Numbered from the stretch's first letter, positions 45,018 through 56,377 are shown. The stretch: 64,000 nt of DNA from Apirhabdus apintestini (GCA_033977085.1 CP138906.1:3968001-4032000), one strand, 5' to 3'. The notes: generated by a model from the sequence alone, not told the origin. Translations and numbers: made by a program.

Positions 45018-46459
45018 GTCTCGCCGCGCTCGACTCAATATTAGGGATTAGCGAAGGTAAGCTAATCGAAGATATTCTTGTCACGCTAATGGCTGCCCCT
45101 CAGTTAGTGGTGTTTTTGAAAAATATCCCCGCCTTAAACAGGCAATGATGCGCGACATTCCACGCTGGCGCGAAAAGCTTCAACAACGCAGGCGCGATAT
45201 CCACATACCGCCAGAACTGGAGCGAGAAATTCGCGAATACCAGGCGTGCCAAATCCTCCCGGAATCGGCTTTTATTTCACGCCTGTCTAATACGCTGGCG
45301 CTGCTGGAGGAAACTCGCTCCCCTTCTTCCCGCAGGCTAATGTGCTAGTGGCTGAAAACCCGCAGTTTACCGCTGCCTTGCACACTTTATTTCTTCAACG
45401 CTGGCGCCTGAGTTTAATCGTGCAGGCTACCACGCTGAACCAACAGCCTGCTGGAAGATGAACGCGAACAGCTTATGGCGGATATCCAGCAGCGTATGGA
45501 AATTGGCGGTCAGCTAGAACCGGTATTTATCAGTAACGAAAACGCAGCGGGGCGCCTGTGGGATATGAGCGCTGGCCATTTGCAGCGCGGAGACTACCAG
45601 CTTCATCGTTAAATACGGTGAATTTTTACAGGCACAGCCTGAATTAATGCAGTTAGCGGAACAACTGGGGCGTTCGAGAGCCGCAAAATCAATCCCTAAA
45701 AAGGATGCACCAACCGAATTATGGCGTCAGTTAGTGCGCGAACCAGAAAGCGTGCCTGAACAGGTTGATGGCCTGCAGCATGGGGATGACATCCTTCGCC
45801 TGTTGCCAACCGAACTGGCAGCGCTCGGAATCGATGATCTGGAATATGAATTTTATCGCCGCCTGGCGGAGAAGCAGCTGTTAACTTATCGTCTGCACGG
45901 AGAGGCCTGGCGGGAAAAAACAGCGAACGCCCCATCGTTCATCAGGATGTTGAAGAGCAGCCTCGCGGGCCTTTCGTCGTTTGCGTGGATACTTCCGGCT
46001 CAATGGGGGATTTAACGAACGCTGTGCGAAGGCATTTTGTCTGGCACTCTTACGGGTAGCGCTGGCAGATAATCGCCGCTGCTTTATTATGCTGTTTTCC
46101 AGCGAAGTTATACGCTATGACGTTAGCAGTAATGGCGGTTTAGAAGCGGCAGTGCGTTTTTGAGTCAACGTTTCCGCGGCGGTACTGACATCGCTGGCTG
46201 TTTGCGCCACGTGGCTGAAAAATTACAGGAAGTCGACTGGCGCGACGCGGATACCGTCGTGATTTCAGATTTTATTGGGCAGCGCCTGCCGGATGAAACC
46301 ATTGAACAAATCAAGCGGCTCCAGGAGCGTGAAGCGCACCGCTTTCACGCTGTCGCTATGTCACAACACGGCAAACCCGGTATCTTACGTATTTTCGATC
46401 ACATCTGGCGCTTTGATACCGGAATGCGTAGCCGCCTGCTAAGGCGCTGGCGGCGTTAA
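45011..46459 (+). pseudogene. viaA: VWA-domain protein ViaA (seven single-base breaks)
   Basis: The RavA partner with a C-terminal von Willebrand A domain; the MIDAS DTSGS is readable near 45990. The start is ATG 45011 (MLSLAALDSILGI). Breaks: near 45114 (T6 to T5), 45327 (T lost), 45450 (extra C), 45604 (extra C), 45937 (C lost), 46003 (G6 to G5) and 46153 (T6 to T5). The C-terminus RIFDHIWRFDTGMRSRLLRR is intact. It is the most damaged gene here. Confidence 0.92.
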
Positions 46460-46465
46460 AGATAA

Positions 46466-47457
46466 TTACAGCAGATGCCCTACGCTCTGGCTGACAGAGG
46501 CTGGCCAAACGCCACACTGAACCTGCCCAATGTGCGGTAATTGAAGCAAAAGCATGGTCAGGCGAGATTGCCCAATTCCCCGCCGATAGTTTGCGGCATT
46601 TCACCGTTAATCAGGCTTTGATGCCACTCCAGTTTCATTCGATCTTCATCACCGGTAAGCGCTAACTGGCGCTTCAGGGTAGAGGCATCCACGCGAATCC
46701 CCATAGAAGAAAGCTCCAGAGCATCTTCAAGGGCCGGGTTCCATACCAGAATATCGCCGTTTAAACCGCAGTAGCCGTCATCGCAAGGCGTACTCCAGTC
46801 ATCGTAATCAGGCGCACGCACGTCGTGATATTCGCCATCACCTAATTTACCGCCAATACCAATTAAAAAGACGGCGCCAAGCTCTTTGGCAATCGCCCGT
46901 TCACGCGCTTTCGCATCCAGATCAGGAAAGCGGCTACGTAAATCTTCACTTTGTACAAAATGAATTTGCTCGGGCAGGAAAGGGGTCAGCCCATACTCCT
47001 CAGCCACGGCCTGTTCCGTCGCTTTAATGGCTTTCCAGAGGCTTTTGACCGTGCTTTTAAGAGATGCCAGATGCCGCTCACCATCGCTCATCACGCGTTC
47101 CCAGTCCCACTGGTCGACATAAACTGAATGTATCGGCGACAAACGATCTTCATCCGGACGCAGGGCTTTCATATGCGTGTAAATACCTTCTCCCGCGCTG
47201 AAATCATATTGACCGAGCGTTTTTCGCTTCCATTTTGCCAGAGAATGAACAACTTCAAACTGCGCTTCAGGCAAGGCCTTAACCCGCACCTGTACCGCCT
47301 TTTCATGCCCAGAAAGGTTGTCCTGCGTTCCATCGCCAACCCGGCTTAGTATCGGCGCCTGTACCTCAATGAGACCAAGCTCACTCTCTAACTGGCGAGA
47401 AAAATAAGATTTAACAAAACTAATCTGACGCTGCGTTGTGATGTATGTCGTTTTCAT
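46466..47457 (-). pseudogene. asnA: Aspartate-ammonia ligase AsnA (3' frameshift)
   Basis: Makes asparagine from aspartate, ammonia and ATP; related to class II aminoacyl-tRNA synthetases. 299 of 330 residues are in one frame from ATG 47457 (MKTTYITTQRQISFVK), including the SVYVDQWDWERVM region. G5 to G4 near 46578 displaces the tail; the real end reads RLTMLLLQLPHIGQVQCGVW to TAA at 46466-46468. It is divergent from asnC, its activator in E. coli. Confidence 0.94.
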
Positions 47458-47606
47458 TCTGTGCACTCCAGTCTGTGATGAAGTGATTAAGCAACATAAA
47501 AGCCTCCATATTCAATATCTATCAATAAAAAAGCCTTATCATGTTTTATTCATGTAATATATACGGCGAAAATTTAATTATTCTTCATTTTTTACAGGAG
47601 AAAACC

Positions 47607-48066
47607 GTGGAAAATTATCAGATCGATAATCTGGATCGCGGCATCCTTTCAGCGTTAATGGAAAATGCCCGCACCCCGTATGCAGAGCCTGGCAAAAAAT
47701 TTTTCCGTTAGCCCAGGAACTATCCATGTTCGGGTAGAGAAAATGAAACAGGCTGGAATCATTACCGGCGCGCACATTGATATCAGCCCAAAACAGCTTG
47801 GCTACGATGTTTGTTGTTTTATCGGCATCATCCTGAAAAGTGCGCGTGATTACCCGACTGCGCTGGCAAAACTGGACAGCCTGAAAGAAGTAACCGAGGC
47901 GTATTACACCACGGGCCACTACAGTATCTTTATTAAAGTGATGTGCCGGTCGATTGATGCTCTGCAACAAGTACTTATCAACAAGATCCAGACCATTGAT
48001 GAAATTCAGTCAACAGAGACGTTAATTTCACTACAAAACCCTATCATGCGTACCATTGCCCCTTAA
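47607..48066 (+). pseudogene. asnC: AsnC, Lrp/AsnC-family regulator (frameshift)
   Basis: An Lrp-type HTH plus RAM effector domain; activates asnA and responds to asparagine. The start is GTG 47607 (MENYQIDNLDRGILSALM) after AGGAG. One extra C near 47691 breaks the HTH (YAELAKNFSVSPGTIHVR when removed). The remainder, to LQNPIMRTIAP, is continuous for 128 residues. Confidence 0.93.
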
Positions 48067-48174
48067 GAACTGCGAGTATTATCAGACAGTAACACCTGTG
48101 AAATTAACCAGCGGATAATCCGGATCTGTTTTTTAGTTGGTCGCGATCAATTTATTTCCCATAACACGCCCAGC

Positions 48175-48183
48175 TTATCCACA
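48175..48183 (+). promoter_or_regulatory. DnaA box upstream of mioC
   Basis: A perfect TTATCCACA, 64 bp before the mioC start. In E. coli DnaA binding here represses mioC transcription toward oriC. Confidence 0.75.
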
Positions 48184-48246
48184 AGTAGATCCCGGCTCGT
48201 TCACCGCGTACAATAAAAGGCAAATTATGTAAGAAGCAGGTATTGT

Positions 48247-48696
48247 ATGGCGGATATTACGCTCATCAGCGGCAGTACTTTAGGCAATGCGGAATATGTC
48301 GCCGAGCATTTGGCGGAAAAACTCGATGAAATGGGTTATACCAGCGATATACGGCATGGCCCAACGCTGGATGAACTAACCGCTGAAGGCACATGGCTTA
48401 TTATCACATCAACGCACGGTGCGGGCGATCTTCCTGATAATCTTCAGCCCTGGTTTGATGCGCTTAATAAGCAGCGCCCTAATCTTAGCGCAGTCAAATA
48501 TGGTGCAGTAGGTATTGGTAGCCGTGAGTATGACACTTTCTGTGGTGCCATTGAGAAGTGCGATCTTTTGTTAAATGAACTCGGCGCACAGCGCATTGGC
48601 GAAACATTAAAGATCAACGTGCTGGAGCATGAAATTCCAGAGGATCCGGCAGAAGAGTGGCTACATTCGTGGGCTAAATTGCTGAAAGAATTGTAA
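48247..48696 (+). CDS. mioC: FMN-binding protein MioC
   Basis: A 149-residue flavodoxin-like protein with the FMN phosphate loop SGSTLGNAEYVAEHLAE at about residues 8-24. It supports biotin synthase activity in E. coli, and its transcription runs into oriC. The frame is intact and the gene is in the standard asnC-mioC-oriC-mnmG order. Confidence 0.96.
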   Translation: MADITLISGSTLGNAEYVAEHLAEKLDEMGYTSDIRHGPTLDELTAEGTWLIITSTHGAGDLPDNLQPWFDALNKQRPNLSAVKYGAVGIGSREYDTFCGAIEKCDLLLNELGAQRIGETLKINVLEHEIPEDPAEEWLHSWAKLLKEL

Positions 48697-48985
48697 AGAT
48701 CGCTCTTTTTCTGTGGATAACTATGGCTAAAAGCTTGTAATAAGCGGTAGTTATCCAAGGTATAAGACCAGAATAGTTTTTGATCTGTGCATAAGTTGAC
48801 GTTTTGATCCCAGCTTATACGGAAAAGAATCACCAGTCGTTCACAGCAAACGATCGTCTCTAATTAATTGATCATTATGCCGAAAGCGGAGTTATCCACC
48901 GAAGAGTGCGATCGTAATAAGAGATCATAACAGAACAGATCCTCAATATATAAAGATCTTCTATTTAATAGCCGCGATCCCCGGG
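48697..48985. other. oriC: Chromosomal replication origin oriC
   Basis: Between mioC and mnmG as in E. coli. DnaA boxes: TGTGGATAA at 48712-48720 (R4 position), TTATCCAAG at 48751-48759 (R2-like), TGTGCATAA at 48786-48794 and TTATCCACC at 48892-48900 (R1 position, last base changed). An AT-rich unwinding region with GATC-starting 13-mer-like repeats covers about 48910-48985. At least eight GATC sites are present. Orientation is conserved. Confidence 0.9.
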
Positions 48986-49071
48986 GTTTCTCCCGCATCC
49001 AAAGTTGAGTAGAATCCCCAACCCGGGAACTTCCCCAACTTCATCATTCGCACAAGCGCGAGGCAGTCACC

Positions 49072-50963
49072 ATGTTTTATCCGGATCCTTTTGACGTCAT
49101 CATCATCGGCGGGGTCATGCAGGCACAGAAGCAGCTATGGCTTCAGCGCGTACAGGTCAAAAAACCCTATTGTTGACGCACAACATCGACACACTAGGTC
49201 AAATGTCCTGTAATCCTGCAATAGGCGGCATCGGAAAAGGACATCTGGTCAAAGAAGTGGACGCGCTTGGCGGACTGATGGCGGAAGCGATAGACAAAGC
49301 GGGTATCCAGTTTAGGATACTAAACGCCAGTAAAGGCCCTGCGGTGCGCGCCACTCGTGCCCAAGCCGATCGCGTGCTTTATCGACAGGCAGTACGCACA
49401 GCCCTTGAAAACCAACCTAATTTAATGATCTTCCAGCAGGCGGTGGACGATCTATTAGTTGAAAAAGGAAAGGTCATCGGCGTCGTTACGCAGATGGGCC
49501 TAAAATTCCGCGCCAGTGCTGTCGTACTCACCGTTGGCACTTTTCTGGACGGGAAAATTCATATCGGTTTGGACAACTATAGCGGCGGGCGTGCAGGCGA
49601 TCCGCCCTCTATCCCGCTAGCCCGGCGTCTACGAGAATTGCCGTTACGCGTTAACCGCCTGAAAACGGGAACCCCGCCGCGCATCGATGCCCGAACCATT
49701 GATTTTTCAGTCCTTGCGCCACAGTTCGGAGATACTCCGCTCCCCGTTTTCTCATTTTTGGGGAGCGCTGACTGGCATCCTCGGCAGGTGCCGTGCTACA
49801 TCACTCACACCAATGAGAAAACGCATGAGGTTATCCGAAATAATCTCGATCGCAGCCCGATGTACGCGGGAGTGATCGAAGGCATCGGCCCACGTTATTG
49901 CCCGTCAATTGAAGATAAAGTGATGCGCTTTGCCGATCGTAATGCGCACCAGATTTTCCTGGAGCCTGAGGGGCTGACCAGTAACGAAATTTATCCAAAC
50001 GGGATATCAACGAGCCTGCCGTTTGATGTCCAAATGCAAATAGTCCGCTCTATGCGTGGTTTAGAAAACGCACTGATCGTTCGCCCCGGTTATGCGATTG
50101 AATATGATTTCTTCGATCCTCGCGATCTGAAACTTACGCTTGAAAGTAAGCACATTCACGGCCTGTTCTTTGCCGGACAAATTAATGGCACAACCGGTTA
50201 CGAAGAAGCTGCAGCGCAGGGCTTACTTGCCGGCCTGAACGCAGCTCGTTACTCCTGTGAAAAAGAGGGATGGGCGCCGCGTCGGGATGAAGCATACCTG
50301 GGCGTACTGGTTGACGATCTTTGTACACTGGGAACTAAAGAGCCTTACCGAATGTTTACTTCACGGGCTGAGTATCGGCTCATGCTGCGGGAAGATAACG
50401 CCGACTTAAGGCTTACGGCTGCTGGGCGTGAGCTCGGTCTGATAAGCGATGAGCGCTGGGCGCGATTTAATGAAAAACTGGAAAATATTGAACAGGAACG
50501 ACAGCGCTTGAAATCGCTATGGGTTCATCCTTCCTCAGAGGCTGCGCCGGCAATCAATGCACTCTTAAAATCGCCGTTATCCCGGGAAGCCAGCGGTGAA
50601 GAGCCGTTACGCCGGCCTGAAATAACTTACCGGAGTTTAACCGCACTGGCGCCGTTTGCACCCATGCTTGAAGACGAACAGGCCGCTGAGCAAGTTGAAA
50701 TTCAGGTGAAGTATGAAGGATATATTGCGCGTCAGCAGGATGAAATAGAGAAACAGCAGCGTAATGAAAATGCGTTATTGCCCGCAACGCTAGATTACCG
50801 GCAGGTCTCCGGGCTATCTAACGAGGTCATCGCAAAGCTGAACGATCATAAACCGACCTCTATTGGACAGGCATCGCGCATATCTGGCGTAACGCCTGCG
50901 GCTATTTCCATTTTACTTGTCTGGTTGAAAAAGCAAGGTATGCTAGCCGCAGCGCCTGATTAA
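49072..50963 (+). CDS. mnmG: tRNA uridine-5-carboxymethylaminomethyl modification enzyme MnmG (5' frameshift)
   Basis: An FAD enzyme which with MnmE modifies U34 of several tRNAs. ATG 49072 reads MFYPDPFDVIIIGG, the FAD-binding start; a G run at 49112-49115 is one base short, so the main frame (HAGTEAAMASARTGQ) is in another phase. From 49137 it is open for 608 residues, including LKTGTPPRIDART and GQINGTTGYEEAAAQG. Apart from the first 15 residues it is complete. Confidence 0.95.
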
Positions 50964-50976
50964 GCCAATGCATAGG

Positions 50977-50997
50977 GCCGGGGAATCCCGGCTTTTT
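50977..50997 (+). terminator. Terminator-like hairpin between mnmG and rsmG
   Basis: GCCGGG, GAAT loop, CCCGGC, then TTTTT. It lies in the 45-bp gap and may reduce read-through into rsmG. Confidence 0.65.
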
Positions 50998-51008
50998 CGG
51001 AGAATACC

Positions 51009-51631
51009 GTGCTGAATAAACTAAATTCACTTCTTGAGGCAGCCGCCATTACGCTGTCTGAACGTCAAAAACAGCAATTGGTCGATTATGTCGGACTGTT
51101 GCACAAGTGGAATAAAGCCTACAACCTTACTTCTATTCGCGATCCTGAAGAGATGCTGGTTCGCCATATTATGGACAGCATTGTGGTTGAGCCATATTTG
51201 CAGGGGACGCGTTTTATTGACGTAGGCACTGGCCCCGGGCTTCCAGGCATCCCGCTGGCTATTGTACGGCCTGATTCTCACTTTACTCTGCTGGATAGCC
51301 TGGGAAAACGCATCCGGTTTTTACGGCAGGTGCAGCATGAACTGGGCCTGGAAAATATCACGCCGGTACAGAGTCGCGTAGAGGCGTTTTCAGCCGTACA
51401 GCCGTTTGACGGCGTAATTAGCCGAGCTTTCGCCTCTCTCAACGATATGATTTCATGGTGTAACCATTTGCCTGGAAATACGGGGAGTTTTTATGCACTT
51501 AAAGGCGTCAAATCTGAAGATGAATTAACGGCATTACCCCTACGGTAGCTGTAAAAGATGTTGTGCGTTTACATGTTCCTTCACTTGAAGGTGAGCGACA
51601 TCTGGTGATTATTTGCCCGAATAAAAATTAA
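51009..51631 (+). pseudogene. rsmG: 16S rRNA (guanine-527-N7)-methyltransferase RsmG (3' frameshift)
   Basis: SAM-binding motif FIDVGTGPGLPGIPLAI at about residues 69-85. 179 of about 206 residues are in one frame. C5 to C4 near 51538 displaces the tail; restoring it reads TVAVKDVVRLHVPSLEGERH to TAA at 51629-51631. It is in the conserved mnmG-rsmG-atpI order. Confidence 0.93.
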
Positions 51632-52125
51632 TTTTTATCAAAAAAAGTCGCATTTTTATCTGATAAAAACCGGGTAATAACATGATAAGTCTTAGAGTTA
51701 AATGACATGACATTTAACCTTACACTAACTGTTTAATCTCCTTCGTTTAACGTAACTTTTTTTGCTAATCCACTTTTATCGACAAAGTAGAAAATAGAAA
51801 CAATAAAAATCGAGCAATGAATAATTTTTTTACATAAAAAATGTCTGCCAAATGTCAATGAGTTGTATTTATCGTGTTTACATGACTTTTAATAAGAATA
51901 TTTTGTAATTGTTTTTTAAATCATTAGGATAAATTTTGTTTTTTGCGAAATAAACCTAAAAACGCCTTATTATGATTATTCGTTTTGTGACTCACAGCAC
52001 GCTTTATAACTAGTCGATTTCGTACTTATTGTGATTATGAGAGCTTGCTCAAGTTTTTTTTAAAATGAGAAAATAGGGTGTTTGAAAAAAATTAAATATT
52101 TATTCACCTTTTTGCTACTTATCGT
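51632..52125. other. AT-rich intergenic upstream of the atp operon
   Basis: About 490 bp, very AT-rich, no gene seen. E. coli has a similar long gap before atpI. Confidence 0.5.
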
Positions 52126-52153
52126 TTGAAATCACGGGGCCGGCCCGTATAAT
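52126..52153 (+). promoter_or_regulatory. atp operon promoter
   Basis: TTGAAA (52126-52131), 16 bp, TATAAT (52148-52153), about 90 bp before atpI. Confidence 0.7.
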
Positions 52154-52242
52154 TTGAGCGCTTTTTGGCGCTTGACTCAGAGTCCTAAAGGCAGTTATAT
52201 ACGACACTTGATGTACCCCGAAGGGAGCAGAAGCGAAACATT

Positions 52243-52623
52243 ATGTCAGCATCACTTTCGGGCAAAAATGTGGCAAACAGGCTGTTGGTTATTCAGCTAC
52301 TGACAGTAATCGTGATTGGACTGTTGTTTAGCCTTAAAAGCCTGGAATGGGGCGCTTCCGCAATTGGAGGTGGTCTGGCAGCCTTACTGCCAAATGCATT
52401 CTTTATGAATTTTGCCTGGCGTCACCAGGCTCAGATACCGGCCAAAGGGCGCTTAGCGTGGTCATTTGCGTTAGGCGAAGCGGTAAAGGTGATAGTGACA
52501 TTTATCCTACTGGTGGTGGCGTTAGCGTGCTTTAAAGCGGTGTTCTTACCGCTGATAGTGACCTGGATATCGGCGCTGGTGGTACAGATACTGGCGTCTG
52601 CTGTAATTAACAACCAAGGGTAA
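52243..52623 (+). CDS. atpI: F0F1 ATP synthase accessory protein AtpI
   Basis: A 126-residue protein with four membrane helices, first gene of the operon; thought to help c-ring assembly or Mg2+ handling. It contains GGGLAALLPNAFFMNFAWRH. The frame is intact. Confidence 0.94.
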   Translation: MSASLSGKNVANRLLVIQLLTVIVIGLLFSLKSLEWGASAIGGGLAALLPNAFFMNFAWRHQAQIPAKGRLAWSFALGEAVKVIVTFILLVVALACFKAVFLPLIVTWISALVVQILASAVINNQG

Positions 52624-52631
52624 GAGGCATC

Positions 52632-53450
52632 ATGTCTGCAGGAGAAATCTCAACCCCGCAGGACTACATTGGACACCATCTGAATAATCTTCAGATTGAC
52701 CTTCGTACGTTCTCGCTGGTGGATCCGCACAACCCCCGGCCACATTCTGGACGCTTAATATTGACTCCATGTTCTTCTCAGTGGTTTTGGGGATATTGTT
52801 TTTATTCCTGTTCCGTAAAGTGGCTAAAGGCGCCACTAGCGGCGTGCCTGGAAAATTTCAGACGGCTATTGAACTGGTGATTGGCTTTGTTCATGGCAGC
52901 GTAAAAGATATGTATCACGGCAAAAGTAAGGTTATTGCACCGCTTGCGCTGACTATCTTTGTTTGGGTTTTCCTGATGAACCTGATGGACTTACTGCCTA
53001 TCGATTTGCTGCCATACATCGGTGAGCATGTATTAGGCCTGCCTGCTTTACGCGTGGTGCCTTCAGCGGATGTTAATATCACGCTGTCGATGGCGCTTGG
53101 CGTATTTATCCTCATTCTTTTTTACAGCATCAAAATGAAAGGCGTTGGTGGCTTCACGAAAGAGCTGACGCTTCAGCCGTTTAACCACTGGATTTTCATT
53201 CCAGTAAACCTGATCCTCGAAGGCGTAAGTCTACTGTCTAAACCTGTTTCTCTCGGGCTGCGACTGTTCGGCAACATGTATGCCGGTGAGCTCGATTTTC
53301 ATTCTGATTGCGGGTCTGTTGCCGTGGTGGTCTCAATGGGTGCTGAATGTGCCGTGGGCGATTTTCCACATTCTGATTATCACGCTGCAAGCCTTCATCT
53401 TCATGGTTCTGACGATTGTCTATCTGTCGATGGCGTCTGAAGAACATTAA
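52632..53450 (+). pseudogene. atpB: ATP synthase subunit a (two frameshifts)
   Basis: The proton-channel subunit of F0. Start ATG 52632. C6 to C5 near 52735 (DPHNPPATFWT) and an extra base near 53294 (GELIFILIAG). The middle frame contains the essential Arg region KPVSLGLRLFGNMYAGE. The last residues, readable after correction, end YLSMASEEH at 53450. Corrected length 272 residues, as expected. Confidence 0.93.
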
Positions 53451-53498
53451 TTTTATATAACACTACTGCGTTTAAACTGAAACAAACTGGAGACTGTC

Positions 53499-53737
53499 AT
53501 GGAAAACCTGAATATGGATCTGCTGTACATGGCTGCCGCTGTAATGATGGGCCTGGCGGCAATCGGTGCTGCGATCGGTATCGGCATCCTCGGGGGAAAT
53601 TCCTGGAAGGCGCTGCGCGTCAGCCAGATCTGATTCCTCTGCTGCGTACTCAGTTCTTTATCGTTATGGGTCTGGTGGATGCTATCCCGATGATCGCTGT
53701 TGGTCTGGGGCTGTACGTGATGTTTGCCGTCGCGTAG
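53499..53737 (+). pseudogene. atpE: ATP synthase subunit c (frameshift)
   Basis: The c-ring proteolipid, two helices. [20 protein letters not shown] is intact; one base is missing in GGGGGAAA near 53591-53598 (GILGGKFLEG). The second helix with the essential Asp61 ([18 protein letters not shown]) is in the shifted frame. Corrected length 79 residues, as in E. coli. A true null would abolish ATP synthase. Confidence 0.94.
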
Positions 53738-53805
53738 TACGTGTTGCTTTCTTTAAATTAAAGATAGCGATATGAAAACGTTAACTAAATAAGAGGCATT
53801 GTGCT

Positions 53806-54275
53806 GTGAATCTTAACGCAACAATCCTCGGCCAGGCCATCGCGTTTGTCCTGTTTGTCCTGTTCTGCATGAAGTATGTATGGCCGCCGATTATGGCTGC
53901 TATTGAAAAACGTCAGAAGGAAATTGGTGACGGACTGGCTTCAGCAGAGCGTGCGAAAAAGGATTTAGACCTTGCACAGGCTAATGCGAACGACCAGCTG
54001 AAAAAGCGAAAGCAGAAGCCCAGGTCATTATCGAGCAGGCAAATAAACGCCGCACACAGATGCTGGACGATGCGAAAGCTGAAGCAGAGCAGGAACGTGA
54101 AAAAATCGTAGCGCAGGCTCAGGCTGAGATAGAAGCTGAACGCAAACGCGCTCGTGAAGAACTGCGTAAGCAGGTTGCCTCGCTGGCGGTTGCCGGCGCC
54201 GAGAAGATTATCGAACGTTCCGTGGATGAAGCTGCAAACAGCGACATCGTAGATAAACTGGTCGCTGAACTGTAA
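53806..54275 (+). pseudogene. atpF: ATP synthase subunit b (frameshift)
   Basis: The peripheral-stalk subunit: one N-terminal membrane helix (AIAFVLFVLFCMKYVWPP) and a long coiled coil. It starts at GTG 53806, as in E. coli. One G is missing near 54008 (QLKKAKAEAQ). The second frame runs to the stop at 54273-54275, ending NSDIVDKLVAEL. Confidence 0.94.
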
Positions 54276-54289
54276 GGAGGGAGGGGCTG

Positions 54290-54823
54290 ATGTCTGAATT
54301 TATTACGGTAGCTCGCCCCTACGCCAAAGCAGCTTTTGACTTTGCCGTCGAACACCAGAGCGTTGACCGCTGGCAAAATATGCTGGCATTTGCCGCCGAG
54401 GTGACTAAAAACGAACAAATGACAGAGCTTCTCTCCGGCGCACTGGCGCCGGAAACGCTCGCCGAATCGTTTATCACAATTTGTGGTGACCAGCTTGATG
54501 TTCATGGTCAAAACCTGATTAAGGTTATGGCTGAAAATGGGCGTCTGAAGGTGCTTCCTGATGTTCTTGAGCAGTTCATTAACCTGCGCGCCGCCCAAGA
54601 GGCGACCGTTGAAGTTGATGTAACTTCTGCCAACACACTGAATGAAGAGCAGCTTTCGAAAATTGGCGCCGCAATGGAAAAACGTCTGTCACGCAAAGTG
54701 AAGCTGAATTGCAAAATTGATAAGTCTGTAATGGCAGGAGTCGTCATCCGTGCGGGTGATATGGTCATTGACGGTAGCGTACGCGGCCGCCTTGAACGCC
54801 TGGCAGACGTCTTGCAGTCTTAA
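54290..54823 (+). CDS. atpH: ATP synthase subunit delta
   Basis: 177 residues, full length, MSEFITVARPYAKAAFDFAV to RLERLADVLQS. Links the b-stalk to the F1 head. Intact, 14 bp after atpF. Confidence 0.97.
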   Translation: MSEFITVARPYAKAAFDFAVEHQSVDRWQNMLAFAAEVTKNEQMTELLSGALAPETLAESFITICGDQLDVHGQNLIKVMAENGRLKVLPDVLEQFINLRAAQEATVEVDVTSANTLNEEQLSKIGAAMEKRLSRKVKLNCKIDKSVMAGVVIRAGDMVIDGSVRGRLERLADVLQS

Positions 54824-54835
54824 GGGGACTGGAGC

Positions 54836-56377
54836 ATGCAACTGAATTCCACCGAAATCAGCGAACTGATTAAGCAGCGTATCGATCAGTTCAATGTTGT
54901 GAGCGAAGCTCACAATGAAGGTACTATTGTTTCCGTCAGTGACGGTATCATCCGCGTACACGGCCTAGCCGATGTGATGCAAGGGGAAATGATCTCTTTG
55001 CCTGGTAACCGTTATGCTATTGCACTGAACCTTGAGCGCGACTCTGTAGGTGCAGTAGTTATGGGGCCATACGCCGACCTCGCTGAAGGCATGAAAGTAA
55101 AATGTACCGGCCGTATTCTGGAAGTTCCGGTCGGACGTGGCCTGCTCGGGCGCGTCGTGAATACATTGGGTGCGCCGATTGACGGTAAAGGCCCCGTTGA
55201 GCATGACGGGTTCTCTGCGGTAGAAGCCATCGCACCTGGCGTTATCGACAGGCAGTCTGTCGATCAGCCGGTGCAAACTGGCTACAAATCTGTCGATGCG
55301 ATGATTCCAATTGGCCGTGGTCAGCGTGAGCTGATTATCGGTGACCGTCAGACCGGTAAAACGGCGCTCGCCGTCGATGCCATTATTAACCAGCGTGATT
55401 CCGGCATTAAATGTATCTATGTGGCGATTGGTCAGAAAGCCTCGACCATTTCAAATGTAGTACGCAAGCTGGAAGAACACGGCGCACTGGCTAACACGAT
55501 TGTTGTGGTGGCTACAGCCTCTGAATCGGCTGCGCTGCAGTATCTGGCGCCGTACGCTGGCTGTGCGATGGGCGAATATTTCCGCGATCGCGGGGAAGAT
55601 GCATTAATCATCTATGATGACCTCTCTAAGCAGGCCGTAGCGTATCGTCAGATCTCTCTGCTGTTACGCCGTCCACCTGGACGTGAAGCCTTCCCGGGCG
55701 ATGTTTTCTATCTCCACTCTCGCCTGCTGGAGCGTGCTGCGCGCGTTAATGCTGAATATGTTGAAACGTTTACCAAAGGCGAAGTGAAAGGTCAGACGGG
55801 TTCTCTGACGGCATTGCCTATCATTGAGACTCAGGCCGGCGACGTATCTGCGTTTGTTCCGACTAACGTGATTTCAATCACTGATGGTCAGATCTTCCTT
55901 GAGTCCAGTCTGTTTAACGCCGGTATTCGCCCTGCGGTTAACCCGGGGATTTCCGTATCCCGCGTTGGTGGCGCGGCGCAAACCAAAATCATGAAAAAGC
56001 TTTCTGGTGGTATTCGTACTGCCCTGGCGCAGTATCGTGAGCTGGCGGCGTTTTCTCAGTTTGCATCCGATCTGGATGATGCAACTCGTAAACAGTTGAA
56101 TCACGGCCAGAAAGTGACCGAACTTCTGAAACAGAAACAGTATGCGCCGATGTCTGTAGCACAGCAGTCGTTGGTACTGTTTGCAGCAGAGCGTGGTTAT
56201 CTGGAAGACGTTGAGATTGCTAAAGTTGGCAGCTTCGAAGCGGCATTACTGGCGTATGTCGATCGCGATCATGCTGCGCTAATGCAGGAAATCGACAAGA
56301 CGGGCGGCTATAACGATGAGATCGAAGGCAAGCTGAAAGGCGTGCTCGATACCTTCAAAGCAACCCAGTCCTGGTAA
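54836..56377 (+). CDS. atpA: ATP synthase subunit alpha
   Basis: 513 residues, the E. coli length, with Walker A GDRQTGKT at 169-176 and the conserved PAVNPGISVSRVGGAAQ stretch. Non-catalytic nucleotide-binding subunit of F1. Intact over 1.5 kb, in contrast to atpB, atpE, atpF and atpG. Confidence 0.98.
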   Translation: MQLNSTEISELIKQRIDQFNVVSEAHNEGTIVSVSDGIIRVHGLADVMQGEMISLPGNRYAIALNLERDSVGAVVMGPYADLAEGMKVKCTGRILEVPVGRGLLGRVVNTLGAPIDGKGPVEHDGFSAVEAIAPGVIDRQSVDQPVQTGYKSVDAMIPIGRGQRELIIGDRQTGKTALAVDAIINQRDSGIKCIYVAIGQKASTISNVVRKLEEHGALANTIVVVATASESAALQYLAPYAGCAMGEYFRDRGEDALIIYDDLSKQAVAYRQISLLLRRPPGREAFPGDVFYLHSRLLERAARVNAEYVETFTKGEVKGQTGSLTALPIIETQAGDVSAFVPTNVISITDGQIFLESSLFNAGIRPAVNPGISVSRVGGAAQTKIMKKLSGGIRTALAQYRELAAFSQFASDLDDATRKQLNHGQKVTELLKQKQYAPMSVAQQSLVLFAAERGYLEDVEIAKVGSFEAALLAYVDRDHAALMQEIDKTGGYNDEIEGKLKGVLDTFKATQSW

